Source: Trogon surrucura
Lineage: Eukaryota > Chordata > Aves > Trogoniformes > Trogonidae
Assembly: GCA_020746105.1 (NCBI GenBank)
Contig: CM036657.1
Coordinates: 8,099,087-8,163,086, forward strand
Direction: 5' to 3'
Length of the DNA: 64,000 bases
The notes below the pieces were generated by a model, which saw nothing but the letters and a program-made list of their open reading frames with translations, did not search any database and had not been told where the DNA came from. Both the position numbers and the translations under genes were made by a program. This document shows, in pieces, positions 11,312 through 21,282 of the stretch (within the stretch, counting starts at the first letter, position 1; each line of letters starts with the position of its first letter).

Positions 11312-12251
11312 TGAAGCCGTGGAAGAACCGTAGTTTTAATTGGTATGTAAAAGACTCAATATGCTGGGGCAAACAGAATCAGTGGGACAATGGAGGTGTG
11401 AGACAGGTTTTCCACAAGAGGACCTTGTCCTGGAACTTTTCCTCAAGGACAGGATGCTCTTATCTTCAAAGACAGAATGCCCCAGGACTCCCAAAGGCCA
11501 TTAAGATAGGCAGAACCAGCCTAGGCCAGCCTTGGGGTCTCTTAACAAAGATAAGGAGTTAAGTGAATGGAGCTCATCAACAGGACACCTCGATGAAGAC
11601 TATCATGATGAAGTAAAACAACCACCAGAGACCCTGACGACCACCGAAAGACTGTATTATGCATGCGGGAGTGGGTGGCTGAAGAAGGGTCCCTTCCGAG
11701 AGCCGGCCAAGTAATGACCATCCCACTGATATGGCTACAAGTCGTCCTCCCTTTATTGCTCCGGACAGCTCAATATATACAGTCAAGCAGTGTCCATGCG
11801 CCTGCCCCTTCACAGAGTTGGTCAGTTACAGGTTTACACGCGCCAGCGTTTTATTGGATAGTGCCATTCAACTATGCAGGCGGCTCTCACCCCCCCCTTC
11901 TACCCCCAGCAAGGCTCTTCACAAAACAGCTGCACCTCCTCCTCTCCGTGCCCCAAGGCAGCTCCAAGGACAGAGCCTTTGTTTAGGCCTAAGCTGGGTT
12001 GTCCAAACCTTTAAAGGGATACCGCACCTCTGCTCCACGAGAAATTCCCCTACAGGCAGCAACATGTTAATGAGTTCTCGGAAATTGCATGAATATGTAT
12101 GTCTAAACTGTATAAACGCTGTACGTCTGGCTTTTCTCGGGGCACACACTAGGTGGAGCTATCCTCTGTGTGCCCAGCGCTGCAATAAAGAGTACCTGCT
12201 TAATAGACATCAAGGCTATAAAGTTCTGATTTCAGCCTTTTCATGGCATCA
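11312..12251 (+). mobile_element. LTR B, 3' LTR of the composite ERV, interrupted by a solo LTR
   Basis: It starts TGAAGCCGTGG and ends CATGGCATCA. The same LTR occurs alone at 50,690-51,262 (minus) and 55,699-56,255 (plus), which fixes both ends. It carries AATAAA near 12,184. A minus-strand ERVK LTR (11,680-12,054) sits inside. Right after its end the sequence continues as LTR A, so LTR B lies within the 3' copy of LTR A. Confidence 0.85.
11680..12054 (-). mobile_element. ERVK-H solo LTR inserted in LTR B
   Basis: This is the same LTR family as the 5' and 3' LTRs of provirus H and the solo copy at 43,639-44,039, in reverse orientation. On the plus strand it begins TGAAGAAGGGTCCC and ends CCCCTACA. 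Flanks GGTGGC and GGCAGC are at best a decayed 6-bp duplication. Confidence 0.85.
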
Positions 12252-12486
12252 TCTCTCTTTCTAGCTTTAACAGGAAAGTATCTATGGCAAGGCCAGTTTC
12301 TTTTGCTTATTAATAACCCGTTGTTGTGAAGCGTGTTGATTGTGCTGAGTGGGCAATTGAAATACCTCATTGTCAAGAGGCTGATAAATAAAATTGTTGT
12401 TTGGATCCTTGGTGTAAGTCACCTTAATCCTAGTCTGGGAATCAGCGAACCTGGGTCAACATCCTGCAAGGTCGGGATGTGATACA
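12252..12486 (+). mobile_element. 3' copy of LTR A, right part
   Basis: It matches 756-991 from TCTCTCTTTCTAGC to the terminal GATGTGATACA, including the AATAAA. Differences are about 20 in 235 bases by eye. The left part of this LTR is not seen, because LTR B ends exactly where it begins. Confidence 0.75.
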
Positions 12487-13060
12487 CATGACTCAGTCCC
12501 ACCTTGTCAAGAGTATTAAATCTGGCCCCTTGCCAATATTTCAGTGGTGAGGAGACCTCTAACTTCAGCTGCTGTGCAGATCAACGGGTCTGACTCATTC
12601 TCCTCCCCCATTAGCAAGGACGTCTGTTTCGTAAGAAATCACACCTCCATCACTTTGTAGATGATACTTGAGTGAATGACTTAAGTGATTGTTTATATAC
12701 CTTGACTAATTTTGGCTGGTTTTAGAATATTTAGTGCTCATACAGTAAATATATTTATCAAAGGCAATTCCAAATCTGTTATATCTGTCGCTTTAATAAA
12801 TTACCTATCTTTCCAACTTTGCAAAACTGTTCTGTGAAAGTCCTTAGGGGACTCTCAAACAGGCAAGTTGACTATAATCCTTTAGACAAACTGTTGTCCA
12901 AGTCTGGGACTAAGACTGGATCTAACCACACCTAGACTCCTCTCTGAGAAGGAGTTTAGAAAGCAAGAGGGTCCTTTCTGAATCTTGTGACTCGGTGGAA
13001 GGGCTTCCCTCAACCATGTGTCAGATTCTTATCCTTACCCTTTAACGCAACAGCTTATAA
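12487..13060. other. Unassigned sequence
   Basis: No long frame and no match to the other repeats in the window. There is an AATAAA near 12,795, so a decayed LTR is possible, but no paired copy is present. Confidence 0.4.
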
Positions 13061-13362
13061 GAAAGATGGGGACAGAGTTTTTAATAGGGTCTGTAGCAAT
13101 GGGATAAGAGGTAATGGTTTTAAACTGAAAGACGTTAGATTCAGACTAGATATAAGGAAGAATTTTTTTACGGTAAAGGTGGTGAAGCACTGGAACAGGT
13201 TGCCCAAGAGGTTTCAGATGCCCCATCCCTGGAAACATTGAAGGTCAGGTTGGATGGGGCTCTGAACAACCTGATATAGTTGAAGATATCCCTGTACACT
13301 GCAGGACTTGGACTAAATGACCTTTAAAGGTCTCTTCCAACTCAAATCATTCTATGATTCTA
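13061..13362 (+). mobile_element. CR1 3' end (second subfamily)
   Basis: A short 5'-truncated CR1 that codes for a tail with [18 protein letters not shown] and ends CATTCTATGATTCTAA at about 13,362. Its sequence differs clearly from the CR1 that follows immediately. Confidence 0.8.
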
Positions 13363-14605
13363 AGTCGTGCTTGACTAACCTCATAGCCTTTTATGAGGAT
13401 ATAACAAGGTGGATAGATGATGGCCGAGCGGTGGATGTGGTCTACCTTGACTTCAGTAAAGCATTTGACACAGTCTCCCACAGCATCCTTGCTGCTAAAC
13501 TGCAGAAGTGTGGTCTAGACTCTCGGGTAGTGAGGTGGACTGTGAACTGGCTGAGGGGAAGAAGCCAAAGAGTTGTGGTCAATGGGGCAGAGTCTGGTTG
13601 GAGACCTGTATCCAGTGGAGTGCCTCAAGGGTCGGTACTGGGACCAGTATTATTCAATATATTCATCGATGACTTGGATGAGGGACTAGAGAGTACTATC
13701 AGCAAATTTGCTGATGACACCAAGCTGGGAGAAGTGGCTGACACGCCAGAAGGCTGTGCTGCCACCCAGCGAGACCTGGACAGGCTGGAGAGTTGGGCGG
13801 GGAAAAATTTAATGAAATATAACAAGGGTAAATGTAGGGTCTTGCATCTGGGTAGGAACAACCCCAGGTTCCAGTATAAGTTGGGGAATGACTTATTAGA
13901 GAGTAGTGTAGGGGAAAGGGACCTGGGAGTCTTGGTGGACAGCAGGATGACCATGAGCCAGCACTGTGCCCTTGTGGCCAGGAAGGCCAATGGCATCCTG
14001 GGGTGTATTAGAAGGGGGGGGGTTAGTAGGTCGAGAGAGGTTCTCCTTCCCCTCTACTCTGCCCTGGTGAGACCCCATCTGGAATACTGTGTCCAGTTCT
14101 GGGCCCCTCAGTTCAAGAAAGACAGGGAACTGCTGGAGAGAGTCCAGCACAGGGCAACTAGGATGATTAAGGGAGTGGAGCATCTCCCTTATGAGAAAAG
14201 ACTGAAGGAGCTGGGGCTCTTTAGTTTGGAGAAGAGGAGGCTGAGGGGTGACCTCATTAATGTTTACAAATATATCAAGGGTGAGTGTCACGAGGATGGA
14301 GCCAGGCTCTTCTCGGTGACAACCAATGATAGGACAAGGGGTAATGGGCTGAAACTGGAACATAAGAGGTTCCGCTTAAACTCGAGAAGAAACTTCTTCT
14401 CAGTGAGGGTGACGGAGCCCTGGAACAGGCTGCCCAGAGAGGCTGTGGAGTCTCCTTCTCTGGAGACATTCAAGACCTGCCTGGACACGTTCCTGTGTGG
14501 CATAGTCTAGGCATTCCTGCTCTGGCAGGGGGATTGGACTTGATGATCTTTCGAGGTCCCTTCCAATCCCTAACATTCTATGATTCTATGATTCTATGAT
14601 TCTCT
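13363..14605 (+). mobile_element. CR1 LINE with open RT C-terminal half
   Basis: Open frame 13,317-14,510 (the CR1 part starts about 13,363) runs from [16 protein letters not shown] through [32 protein letters not shown] and the C-terminal region without a stop. The 3' end is the octamer run ATTCTATG at about 14,573-14,605. It abuts the tail of the previous CR1 with no spacer, so it inserted at or near that tail. The open frame is about 380 codons, less than half of a full ORF2, and is truncated at the 5' side. Confidence 0.9.
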
Positions 14606-15299
14606 TCTATGACTCTTCAATGCTTTATATATTCAAGCGTATAAATATGAAGTCAGACATTAAATAGTTGGGCTGGACATAACAGAATATTGACAACTTA
14701 TAGCAAGCTTTTTTTGTTTATCCCCACAGCCATTCTTGACTTAATAACAACAAGAAAACAAAACTGTAATAAAGCATTCACTTACTACCCACAAAGAAAA
14801 CTGCATAATCATAGCAGTGCTCTTTATTGCAAGACTCTTGACAGTAGACAGTGATGTGAGGCACTTTTTGATATGCCACATTTTTCACAGGGAGAAGTCT
14901 GACTTAACTGTTTGTGCAACTAAAATCATGAATAGTTGGAATGAAAAGTAATTCCTTTGGTGCCCAACATGGTGTTTGAAAGGTTCAAGATAATGACAGA
15001 TTTGATTGGAATGTGCTGGATTGATTTTTTAGCTGTTATTGCCGTTTAGCTATTCATTTGCAGGCTCCTATGCTTGCCATGGGGTTTGCTTGCCTTACTT
15101 TATATTAGTCTAGCACTCAGCTAGTGGTTGCTTTTTGCTTTCATTGCCTGCTGTCCTGCTTATCATCTTACACTGCTGTGCCTGGGAACATTTTGATAAC
15201 AGCAATGGCAATGAGCCTGGCATGACAGATGGTCAGGGCCTTGCTGCTGTTTCCATGCTGTTGTACTGGACAGGCTGGAACTCCAGTGTGAACTTGAGT
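14606..15299. other. Unassigned AT-rich sequence
   Basis: No coding frame or repeat was recognised. This may be unique host sequence. It has no counterpart elsewhere in the window. Confidence 0.4.
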
Positions 15300-15600
15300 T
15301 GAAGGGACTGTGACCAGTGGACGAGTTCACATGGGAGAAGCACATCCTGAAGTACCTGTGGCCGTGGTTATGTCCATGTTATAGCACATATACTTCTGAA
15401 GGGATTGTGGCCCAAGGATAAGTCCATGCTGGAGAAGGTACACCTTGAAGCATTGGTGGCTGTGCATGAGATCACACTGGAGCACCTCAAAGCGTGTGGC
15501 CATAGATAAGCCCGTGACAGAGCAGGTATGCCTCTGGAGGGACTGCAGTCATGGGTAAGGCCATGTTGGAGTAGGTTCACTCTTAAAGGGATTGTGGCTG
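15300..15600 (+). repeat. Degenerate tandem repeat, unit about 49 bp
   Basis: Six or seven imperfect units start near 15,308, 15,356, 15,405, 15,455, 15,493, 15,542 and 15,591, each with a core like ATTGTGGCC, then GATAAGTCCATG, then a GGAGAAG or GGAGCA type segment. One unit is about 10 bases short. Similar wording (CACGCTGGAGCAGG-type repeats) occurs inside the ERVL-type LTR at 63,120-63,340, so it may be an expanded LTR fragment. Confidence 0.55.
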
Positions 15601-16165
15601 TAGCCTTTGAAATGCAGAATTGGGAAAAGGGTGTTAACCCATCAATTTCTATATGTACCAGACTGTCCTATGTCGCTATTGGGACGAGATATATTGAGCA
15701 AATTACTTTCGAAAAAGGAAAAATACAAGTTCATATTCCTGAAAATAAAGGTCTGGATGCCCAAGTTCTTATGTTACAGACAGAAGTCATGTCACAGGAG
15801 GTACCAGATGAGGTTGAAAACACAGTAATGCCTTTGGTTTGGGCCTCAGGAACACCAAGAAGATCCCGTGCGGCAGAACCAGTAACCATCCAACTGAAGC
15901 CAGATGCCAGACCAGTAAGGCAAAAACAGTATCCAATTAAATTAGAGGCAAGAAAAGGATTGGAACCAGTAATTAAATGATTCATAAATTTTGGGTTGTT
16001 AAGAGAATGCCAGTCAAAGTACAACACCTCAATATTGCCAGTTAAAAAGCAACACTCAGAATACAAACTGGTTTAAGACTTAAGGGCTACAAATCAGATA
16101 GTACAGATGTCCACTCAGTGGTGACAAACCCGTATACTCTCCTGACCACCTCAAAAGAAATGGAC
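15597..16165 (+). pseudogene. ERV1 protease end and RT start, fragment
   Basis: It matches 32,000-32,340 of provirus F closely. It shows the protease second half (FLYVPDCPMSLLGRDIL in one frame) and the start of RT (ARPVRQKQYPIKLEARKG, then YNTSILPVKK) with a frameshift and stops. No LTR is attached on either side. Confidence 0.7.
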
Positions 16166-16199
16166 AAATGAGGAAGAAGGAGGGGCACAGACAACGTTT

Positions 16200-16322
16200 A
16201 ATTAACTGAGCACAATCCCTGTTCCCCATCCCCCTTCATCGCTCTGGGGGAGGAGATGAATAAATCGTGAGTAAAGTTAAGCCCAGGAAGAAGGGAGGAG
16301 TGGGAGGAAGGTGTTGCTGTCA
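16200..16322 (+). mobile_element. ERVL-type LTR fragment
   Basis: It resembles 165-300 of this window (CCCTGTTCCCCATCCCCCTT, then GGGGAGGAGATG, then GTTAAGCCCAGGAAGAAGGG). Both ends are lost. Confidence 0.6.
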
Positions 16323-16338
16323 TGTACAGGTATGTCCT

Positions 16339-16670
16339 TGTGGGGATCCATGTGAGGACGGATGACTCGACACCAATATGATGTTCCAATAATCGCCGCT
16401 TTATTGCAAAGGTAGCACACATTTATACTGTTCTTGCTTTCCTTAGCACGCATCATGCATATTGTGATTGGCTACAGGTTGCCCAGCATGAGCTATTCAC
16501 ATGCCACTCTGACTCCATTGATTGGTAACTGCCTAACAAGCATGCATATCCTGTCTTACTAGCCAAGTTCTGTGTTTGATATAACTGCCTCCTTAAAGTT
16601 GATAATTTTGCAGTTTCAAGGTCTTGCCGTATCAATGCTTTGTCCTTTGCATGACTCCTGCCCCCTGTCC
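16339..16670 (-). mobile_element. LTR C, 3' copy
   Basis: It starts on the plus strand at TGTGGGGATCC and pairs with 20,847-21,180. Reverse AATAAA is seen as TTTATTGC near 16,400. Its U3 end is cut by the ERVK LTR starting at 16,671. Confidence 0.8.
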
Positions 16671-16892
16671 TGAAGAAGGGTCCCTTCCGAGAGCCAACCA
16701 AGTAACGACCATCCCACCAATATGGCTACAAGTCGTCCTCCCTTTATTGCTCCGGACAGCTCAATATATACAGTTAAGCAGTGTCCACGCGCCTGCCCCT
16801 TAACAGAGTTGGTCAGACACAGGCTTACACGCGCCAGCGTTTTATTGGATAGTGCCATTCAACTATGCAGGCAGCTTTTGCCCCCCCCTTGC
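16671..16892 (-). mobile_element. ERVK-H LTR, truncated
   Basis: It begins TGAAGAAGGGTCCC and is cut near CCCCCCCTTG, where an env fragment of the P family starts. About 180 bases of U3 are missing. Confidence 0.85.
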
Positions 16893-17150
16893 TAGAAAGC
16901 GTGTGCTATTTATCCCACTGCTTTGTTATGTTTTACTTCCTGCTCTGCCTGAGTTCCCAGGACTCACATTCACTGCTTTGCAGGGCAGGAATGCGAGAGA
17001 TGCCCCTGCATCAATCCCAGGCCTCTGTTATCTCACTGTGGGTGTGCTGCTTGTTGAGCACACGAGGCCAAGCAGTAATCCAGTGAGATGTGTGTGTTTT
17101 CTGACACCTCAAGTGCAAGTCGCTTGAGTGTACCTACAGTCCTCCTCGCC
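16893..17150 (-). pseudogene. P-family env TM fragment
   Basis: It matches 26,880-27,120, 52,660-52,905 and the pair 62,515-62,598 plus 63,790-63,960 on the opposite or same strand. The reverse strand shows remains of a frame with VSENTDISLDYC-type wording. It is one of four copies in the window. Confidence 0.55.
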
Positions 17151-17846
17151 AATCTTCCGCTGTACCTCTATATTCCACCTCCCTTGCTCAAGCAACTGCA
17201 TTCACTGGCGAAATTGGAGGTATCTGCTTAGGGTTGCAAGGTATATTAGAAAGTAATATACAAAGGCACATGAAAAATATATAGAGAGAAAAAGAAAAGC
17301 ATAAACACAGTTCAACGTAGTGATTTAAATCAAGTGTCTCCTCTCAGAGAATACAGTCACGATGTCAGCCAGGTATCATTTGTTGCATCAAGTCCAGCAG
17401 ATGTTGAACATCATTTTCAGGCAGACTGATTCATCAGTTTTGTGGAGGCAACATATGTCCCTTATAGATTGCAGAAGTGTGGCTTGTGATTTTTCGGTTT
17501 GAACTGCAAAATGAAGTTTGGTTCATGACACCAGCAACGCTCTTTTGATGCTGTTTCCTCTGGATGGAGCACAGATATGCATCGAAGAAGCCTGGAACAC
17601 AAGAACTCAAGAATCTGATATTAACAGAGGGTATAAAATAAGCAAAAAATGTTGGCATATAGAACCATACAGCATTCTCAGGGGTTCAAATGACTCATCT
17701 TTTTGATGAGCTGAGATGTACCTTACTTTAAAGGAATACTTTTATATATATATTGCCACATTTTTCCCACTTGTTGAAGTACCTGAATGGTTTGAATAAT
17801 TTCCTTCTAACCCCCTGGAATATGATACTATTTTACAGTTATGACC
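17151..17846. other. Unassigned part of provirus C
   Basis: No clear protein. A 74-codon minus frame (17,434-17,658) with no recognised motif may be a decayed pol or env remnant, given its place between protease and the 3' LTR. Confidence 0.35.
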
Positions 17847-18404
17847 TTAGTAGGCACAGGCAGCATGACAGATACCAGGATCCCACTGTGGAAATCCACG
17901 CAAAACAGTTACAGGTTCGTTTGCAAATCCTGCTTGTGAAGTTCCAAAGCAGAAGCAACCATTTAAGGTTTCAAGTATCTGTCCTGCCTGCACATCAATA
18001 TTCAAATGATATTCTTTAGTTGAGGCAATTAGCACTGTCACAGTAAATGGCATGGGATTTTTTGTTGTTAAGGTGACTTTAATTTGAAGAGCAGAAGTTG
18101 GATTTCCCCTCATTTCATAGATCTGTGATGTAACTTCTTTATTATTAATATTACTCTGTAACACAGCAATCTCAGCTCCAGTATCCACCAGAGCTAACAC
18201 ATGTGAAGTTCCTCCAGATTGCCACTGTGTAGTTAAAGCAACAGAAGGGTGTTCATCCTCCTCATGATAAGAAGCTACAGCTGCTGCTATTTCAGAGGAC
18301 CTGCCAGACTTCTGCTTAACATAAGGTTCTTGCAGACCCTGCCGTATTGCTGCAAAAGATAATTGCCGTATCCCTACTTCAGGGACACGTCTCAAACTTT
18401 TCAT
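17847..18404 (-). pseudogene. pro: Provirus C protease fragment
   Basis: A 185-codon minus frame. The aspartic protease active site is intact as LALVDTGAEIAVL, followed by a segment with LIASTKEYHLNIDVQAGQI. The frame starts in the region after capsid, and no zinc knuckle is seen between capsid and protease, so the nucleocapsid is deleted. The end reads on without a protease C-terminus that I can identify. Confidence 0.65.
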
Positions 18405-19814
18405 TGCTGATGTAGTTACTTGTTGTAAGATCAGTTGTGCTAAAATGCTTGAGCTTGCAGCATGGCAAATTGTCCTTCTCCCATATATTCTGCCATACCA
18501 CCTGGGGTTAAATTCGCAGTATTATCCATAGTCTGAACCGTAGCAAATTCCCTATACCCTGCCCACCAAACCGTATATTGTGCTGCACTCAGAACCAATC
18601 TCATCAGAGATTTTCAGTCATATGGTGTCATAGTATGAGATTCTCCAATTGTCTGCAACAAATTCATGGTATAATTATTCTGCAGCCCATATTCTCGTAT
18701 GGCCGTCCATACTTCTTTAACAAGCTCATACGTGAATTGCTGATATTCAGGAGGTCGGTTTGGCTGATATAGCACAGGACATGCCATTCACATAGCAAAA
18801 TCGCCTTTCTTAATAGCTTCCTCCTTTACTTTCTCAACAGCAGGTTTATAGGGAGGTGCCAACACAGACATCAAAGGACGCTCTAAAAATTCTTTCAAGA
18901 ATGGTTCTGCCCCTGCACTGATGGTGCTGCTCGAGCAACTGTTGCAGGTGGATTTGAAATACTGATGGGGAGGGCGGCCGTGATTTATTTTTCAGAGTTT
19001 GTTCTGCTATTGGAGATTCCGCTGCCACAGTTTTAATAGACTTTATAGATGGGTATAAGTCTGACTCCTTTTCAGGATCAGTAGTATCAGAATCACATGA
19101 ATCCACAAACACTTTATCACAAACATGCTCTGCTGTGCCCTGATCGATGCAAATTAGGGGTTCGACAGAAGCAGTGGTTCCTGCCATTTGCAAAAGTTCC
19201 TCAGCAGGCTCTAATCCAGTTAAAGCAGTGTAAACTGTCTGACACATAATAACTAACTCATCTGGTATCTTAAACTGTAAATCTTTCTTAATCTGTTATT
19301 CCTCACCAACCTTTGCCTACAATTTTGTATCATAAGAGCCTGAATTAGGAAATCAGTTACAATATTCCTTAACCCATAGAAGCAATTGCAGTACCCAAGA
19401 AGTCGGTACTCTAAATCCCTGTTCACGTAATATACGCTGTAATACTTCCACATAGAGCTTATGCTCTTTGGAGCTAGACTGTCACATGATTACCGGGTCT
19501 TTAAAAAACCCCCTCTGTTGCCCCCACGACAACAGATCCTTCGCATCTACTTGCTTTAGGTCAGTAGGTTGAGTGCGGTGCTTGAAACACCAAGGTCGCA
19601 GGTTCGATTCCCATTTGGTTCTCACGTGTGTTGCCTGACCTAGTCGAGAGGTGGCGTCCCTGCTCACAACAGGGAGGTTGGATTAAAATGATCTCTGAGG
19701 TCCCTTCCAGCCCAGGCCATTCTATGAAAGCTTTAAATCCATGCCTGTTTCTCCAGCAATTTGCATCAGGCACTTAACTGTCGCTTTCTCTTTCACGGAT
19801 ACCGTGTTTCCCAT
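18405..19814 (-). pseudogene. gag: Provirus C gag (matrix and capsid), interrupted by SINE
   Basis: The start codon is at 19,814-19,812 (minus), giving MGNTVSVKEKATVKCLMQIA; the Gly at position 2 fits N-myristoylation. Matrix is split by a SINE (19,559-19,729) and resumes as QVDAKDLLSWGQQRGFF and VPTSWVLQLLLWVKEY. An acidic linker follows (18,846-19,247, with CDSDTTDPEKESDLYPSI), and then capsid with YTVWWAGYREFATVQT, close to the YTIWYVEYRE of the P-family capsid. Stops and frameshifts occur in the matrix and capsid. Confidence 0.65.
19559..19729 (+). mobile_element. tRNA-headed SINE with CR1 tail (TguSINE1-like)
   Basis: The head has a tRNA-like B box (GGTTCGATTCCC), an anticodon stem-loop GGTGCTTGAAACACC, a middle part (TGCCTGACCTAGTCGAGAGG) and a CR1-type tail (GGCCATTCTATGA). 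GCTTTA is repeated at 19,553-19,558 and 19,730-19,735 as target duplication. It interrupts the matrix frame of provirus C. Confidence 0.88.
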
Positions 19815-20630
19815 GCTGCCACTTCCCGCATGCTTACATCTCCTGCCTCTCTCGAGCAGCCCAGCGCCTGCCTGCAGGTACCACCGGATCGGAAGCCTTC
19901 CCTGCTGCCTCTTCCCGTGAGCTTACACCTCCTGCCTCTCTCTGTCGTGGAGACAGTGGAGAAGAGCGCTCCCATGTTTCTAAAGATGATAAATAAATCC
20001 ACACACGTGCCTAAATTGGATTTATTAACAAATGGAAGCACCTGCAAAATGAAAGGTTTGGGTATCAATTGAGGAAAAGAGTTAACTACACTACACCCAC
20101 CCTAACCAAAGAATAATGATCAGGATCCTAATATGCTCACCTTATGAAAAGATGAGGAGTCTCAATCTCAAGAATGATACGCTCACCTTATACAGATGAG
20201 GAGTCTCAACCCCAGGGACAAAAGTCCTTAGGCGGCGTCCCACCTAAGGGAGGAGACTGAGCACCCCTACCTGCAGAGACAGCTACCACCAGGTAACTCC
20301 CCCAAGATAGCTGCCAGCACCCCATTTTAAAGTCTCAGTCGAGTTGACTGTGGTCAGTCAAGCCATATCAGCCTCTCATTGGCTGCCAGCCAACTTCCTG
20401 GGAGTGCCCCTCAGGGTGATGGGTCATTTCCGAGCCAGCCCAGGTTTCCAGAAAATTCTCTGAAATCTGCCTATCAACTGCTGACTCACAGACGGGGGAG
20501 CATTCCCGACCAATGGGGGAAGGATGCACCTGCCACACTCTCGAGCAGCCTGGCGCCTGCCAGCAGGTACCACTGGTTCAGCAGCCTTCCCTCACCTTCT
20601 TACTCAGCTATCCCCATTTTGTTCCTTACC
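19815..20630 (-). other. 5' leader of provirus C with internal duplications
   Basis: An unusually long stretch of about 815 bases between primer site and gag start. It holds a duplicated block (CGCCTGCCTGCAGGTACCAC near 19,868 and a variant near 20,553), a close duplication of CTTACATCTCCTGCCTCTCT (about 19,834 and 19,921), and a repeat of GATGAGGAGTCTCAA (about 20,150 and 20,200). No frame was recognised. Confidence 0.5.
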
Positions 20631-20651
20631 GGATCACGTCGGGGGTCACCA
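20631..20651 (-). promoter_or_regulatory. tRNA-Trp primer binding site
   Basis: The minus strand reads TGGTGACCCCCGACGTGATC, the complement of the tRNA-Trp 3' end with one extra C. The primer site is two bases past the terminal CA of the LTR, once the SINE insertion is taken out. Confidence 0.85.
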
Positions 20652-20654
20652 TAT

Positions 20655-20842
20655 CATAGAATCATAGAATGGCCTGGGCTGGAAGGGACCTTAGAGATCA
20701 TTTTAATCCAACCTCCCTGTTGTGGGCAGGGACGCCACCTCTTGACTAGGTCAGGCAACACGTGAGAACCGAACGGGAATCGAACCTGTGACCTTCAGTG
20801 TTTCAAACACCAACGCTCAACCCACTGAGCTAAACCAGCCCT
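20655..20842 (-). mobile_element. tRNA-headed SINE with CR1 tail
   Basis: It is reversed: the CR1-like tail is at 20,655-20,680 and the tRNA-like head ends at GGGCTGG (20,842). CATAT is present at 20,650-20,654 and 20,843-20,847. It separates LTR C from its primer site. Confidence 0.88.
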
Positions 20843-20846
20843 CATA

Positions 20847-21200
20847 TGTGGGGATCCATGTGAGGATGGATGACTCGACACCAATATGATGTTCCAATAA
20901 TCGCCGCTTTATTGCAAAGGTAGCACACATTTATACTGTTCTTGCTTTCCTTAGCACGCATCATGCATATTGTGATTGGCTACAGGCTGCCCAGCATGAG
21001 CTGTTCACATGCCACTCTGACTCCATTGATTGGTAACTGCCTAACAAGCATGCATATCCTGTCTTACTAGCCAAGTTCTGTGTTTTGTATAACTGCCTCC
21101 TTAAAGTTGATAATTTTGCAATTTCAAGGTCTTGCCGTATCAACGCTTTGTCCTTTGCATGACTCCTGCCTCTCGTCCCACTCACTGACTTGTTCAGTTC
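20847..21200 (-). mobile_element. LTR C, 5' copy
   Basis: It pairs with 16,339-16,670 with few differences. Its outer end is uncertain (21,180-21,240) because the other copy is truncated there. Confidence 0.75.
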
Positions 21201-21282
21201 TTTACTAGCGTATCCAAATAGTAGGACGCAACATTTAGGAAAGACAGGCAAGCAAGGTAAGGTGGTGGAGATAGTCTTTATG

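Larger units (their letters stand above)
1690..12251 (+). mobile_element. Gamma-like endogenous retrovirus B (leader, gag, pro, pol, env, 3' LTR), 5' LTR replaced
   Basis: The order is leader, gag, protease, RT-RNase H, integrase, env, polypurine tract and LTR B. Class I (gamma-like) features are the p30-type capsid, a single zinc knuckle, and an env with CWVC and CX6CC motifs. Two CR1 insertions (4545-4856 and 7294-9510) and one solo LTR (11,680-12,054) lie inside it. The expected LTR B is missing at the 5' end, where LTR A and an A-type leader stand instead. This means a recombination or nested insertion followed by deletion. Gag, pro and pol carry several frameshifts and stops, so the provirus cannot replicate alone. 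Confidence 0.8.
16339..21200 (-). mobile_element. Provirus C: beta-like gag-pro element with tRNA-Trp primer site
   Basis: In reverse orientation the order is LTR (20,847 to about 21,200), primer site (20,651-20,631), leader, gag (from 19,814), protease (about 18,150-18,200), unreadable sequence, and a second LTR (16,339-16,670). The two LTR copies match nearly base for base over about 330 bases. RT, integrase and env were not found, so most of pol-env is deleted. Two SINEs and one ERVK LTR have landed in it. Confidence 0.75.

Noticed and set aside
11731-12264. 177-codon plus frame
   Set aside because: It runs across a reversed solo LTR and LTR B; the same reading recurs wherever that LTR occurs, so it is chance openness of repeat sequence.
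14606-15299. Possible host exon in an unassigned stretch
   Set aside because: No frame longer than about 60 codons, and no splice-site or codon-use pattern that would support an exon.
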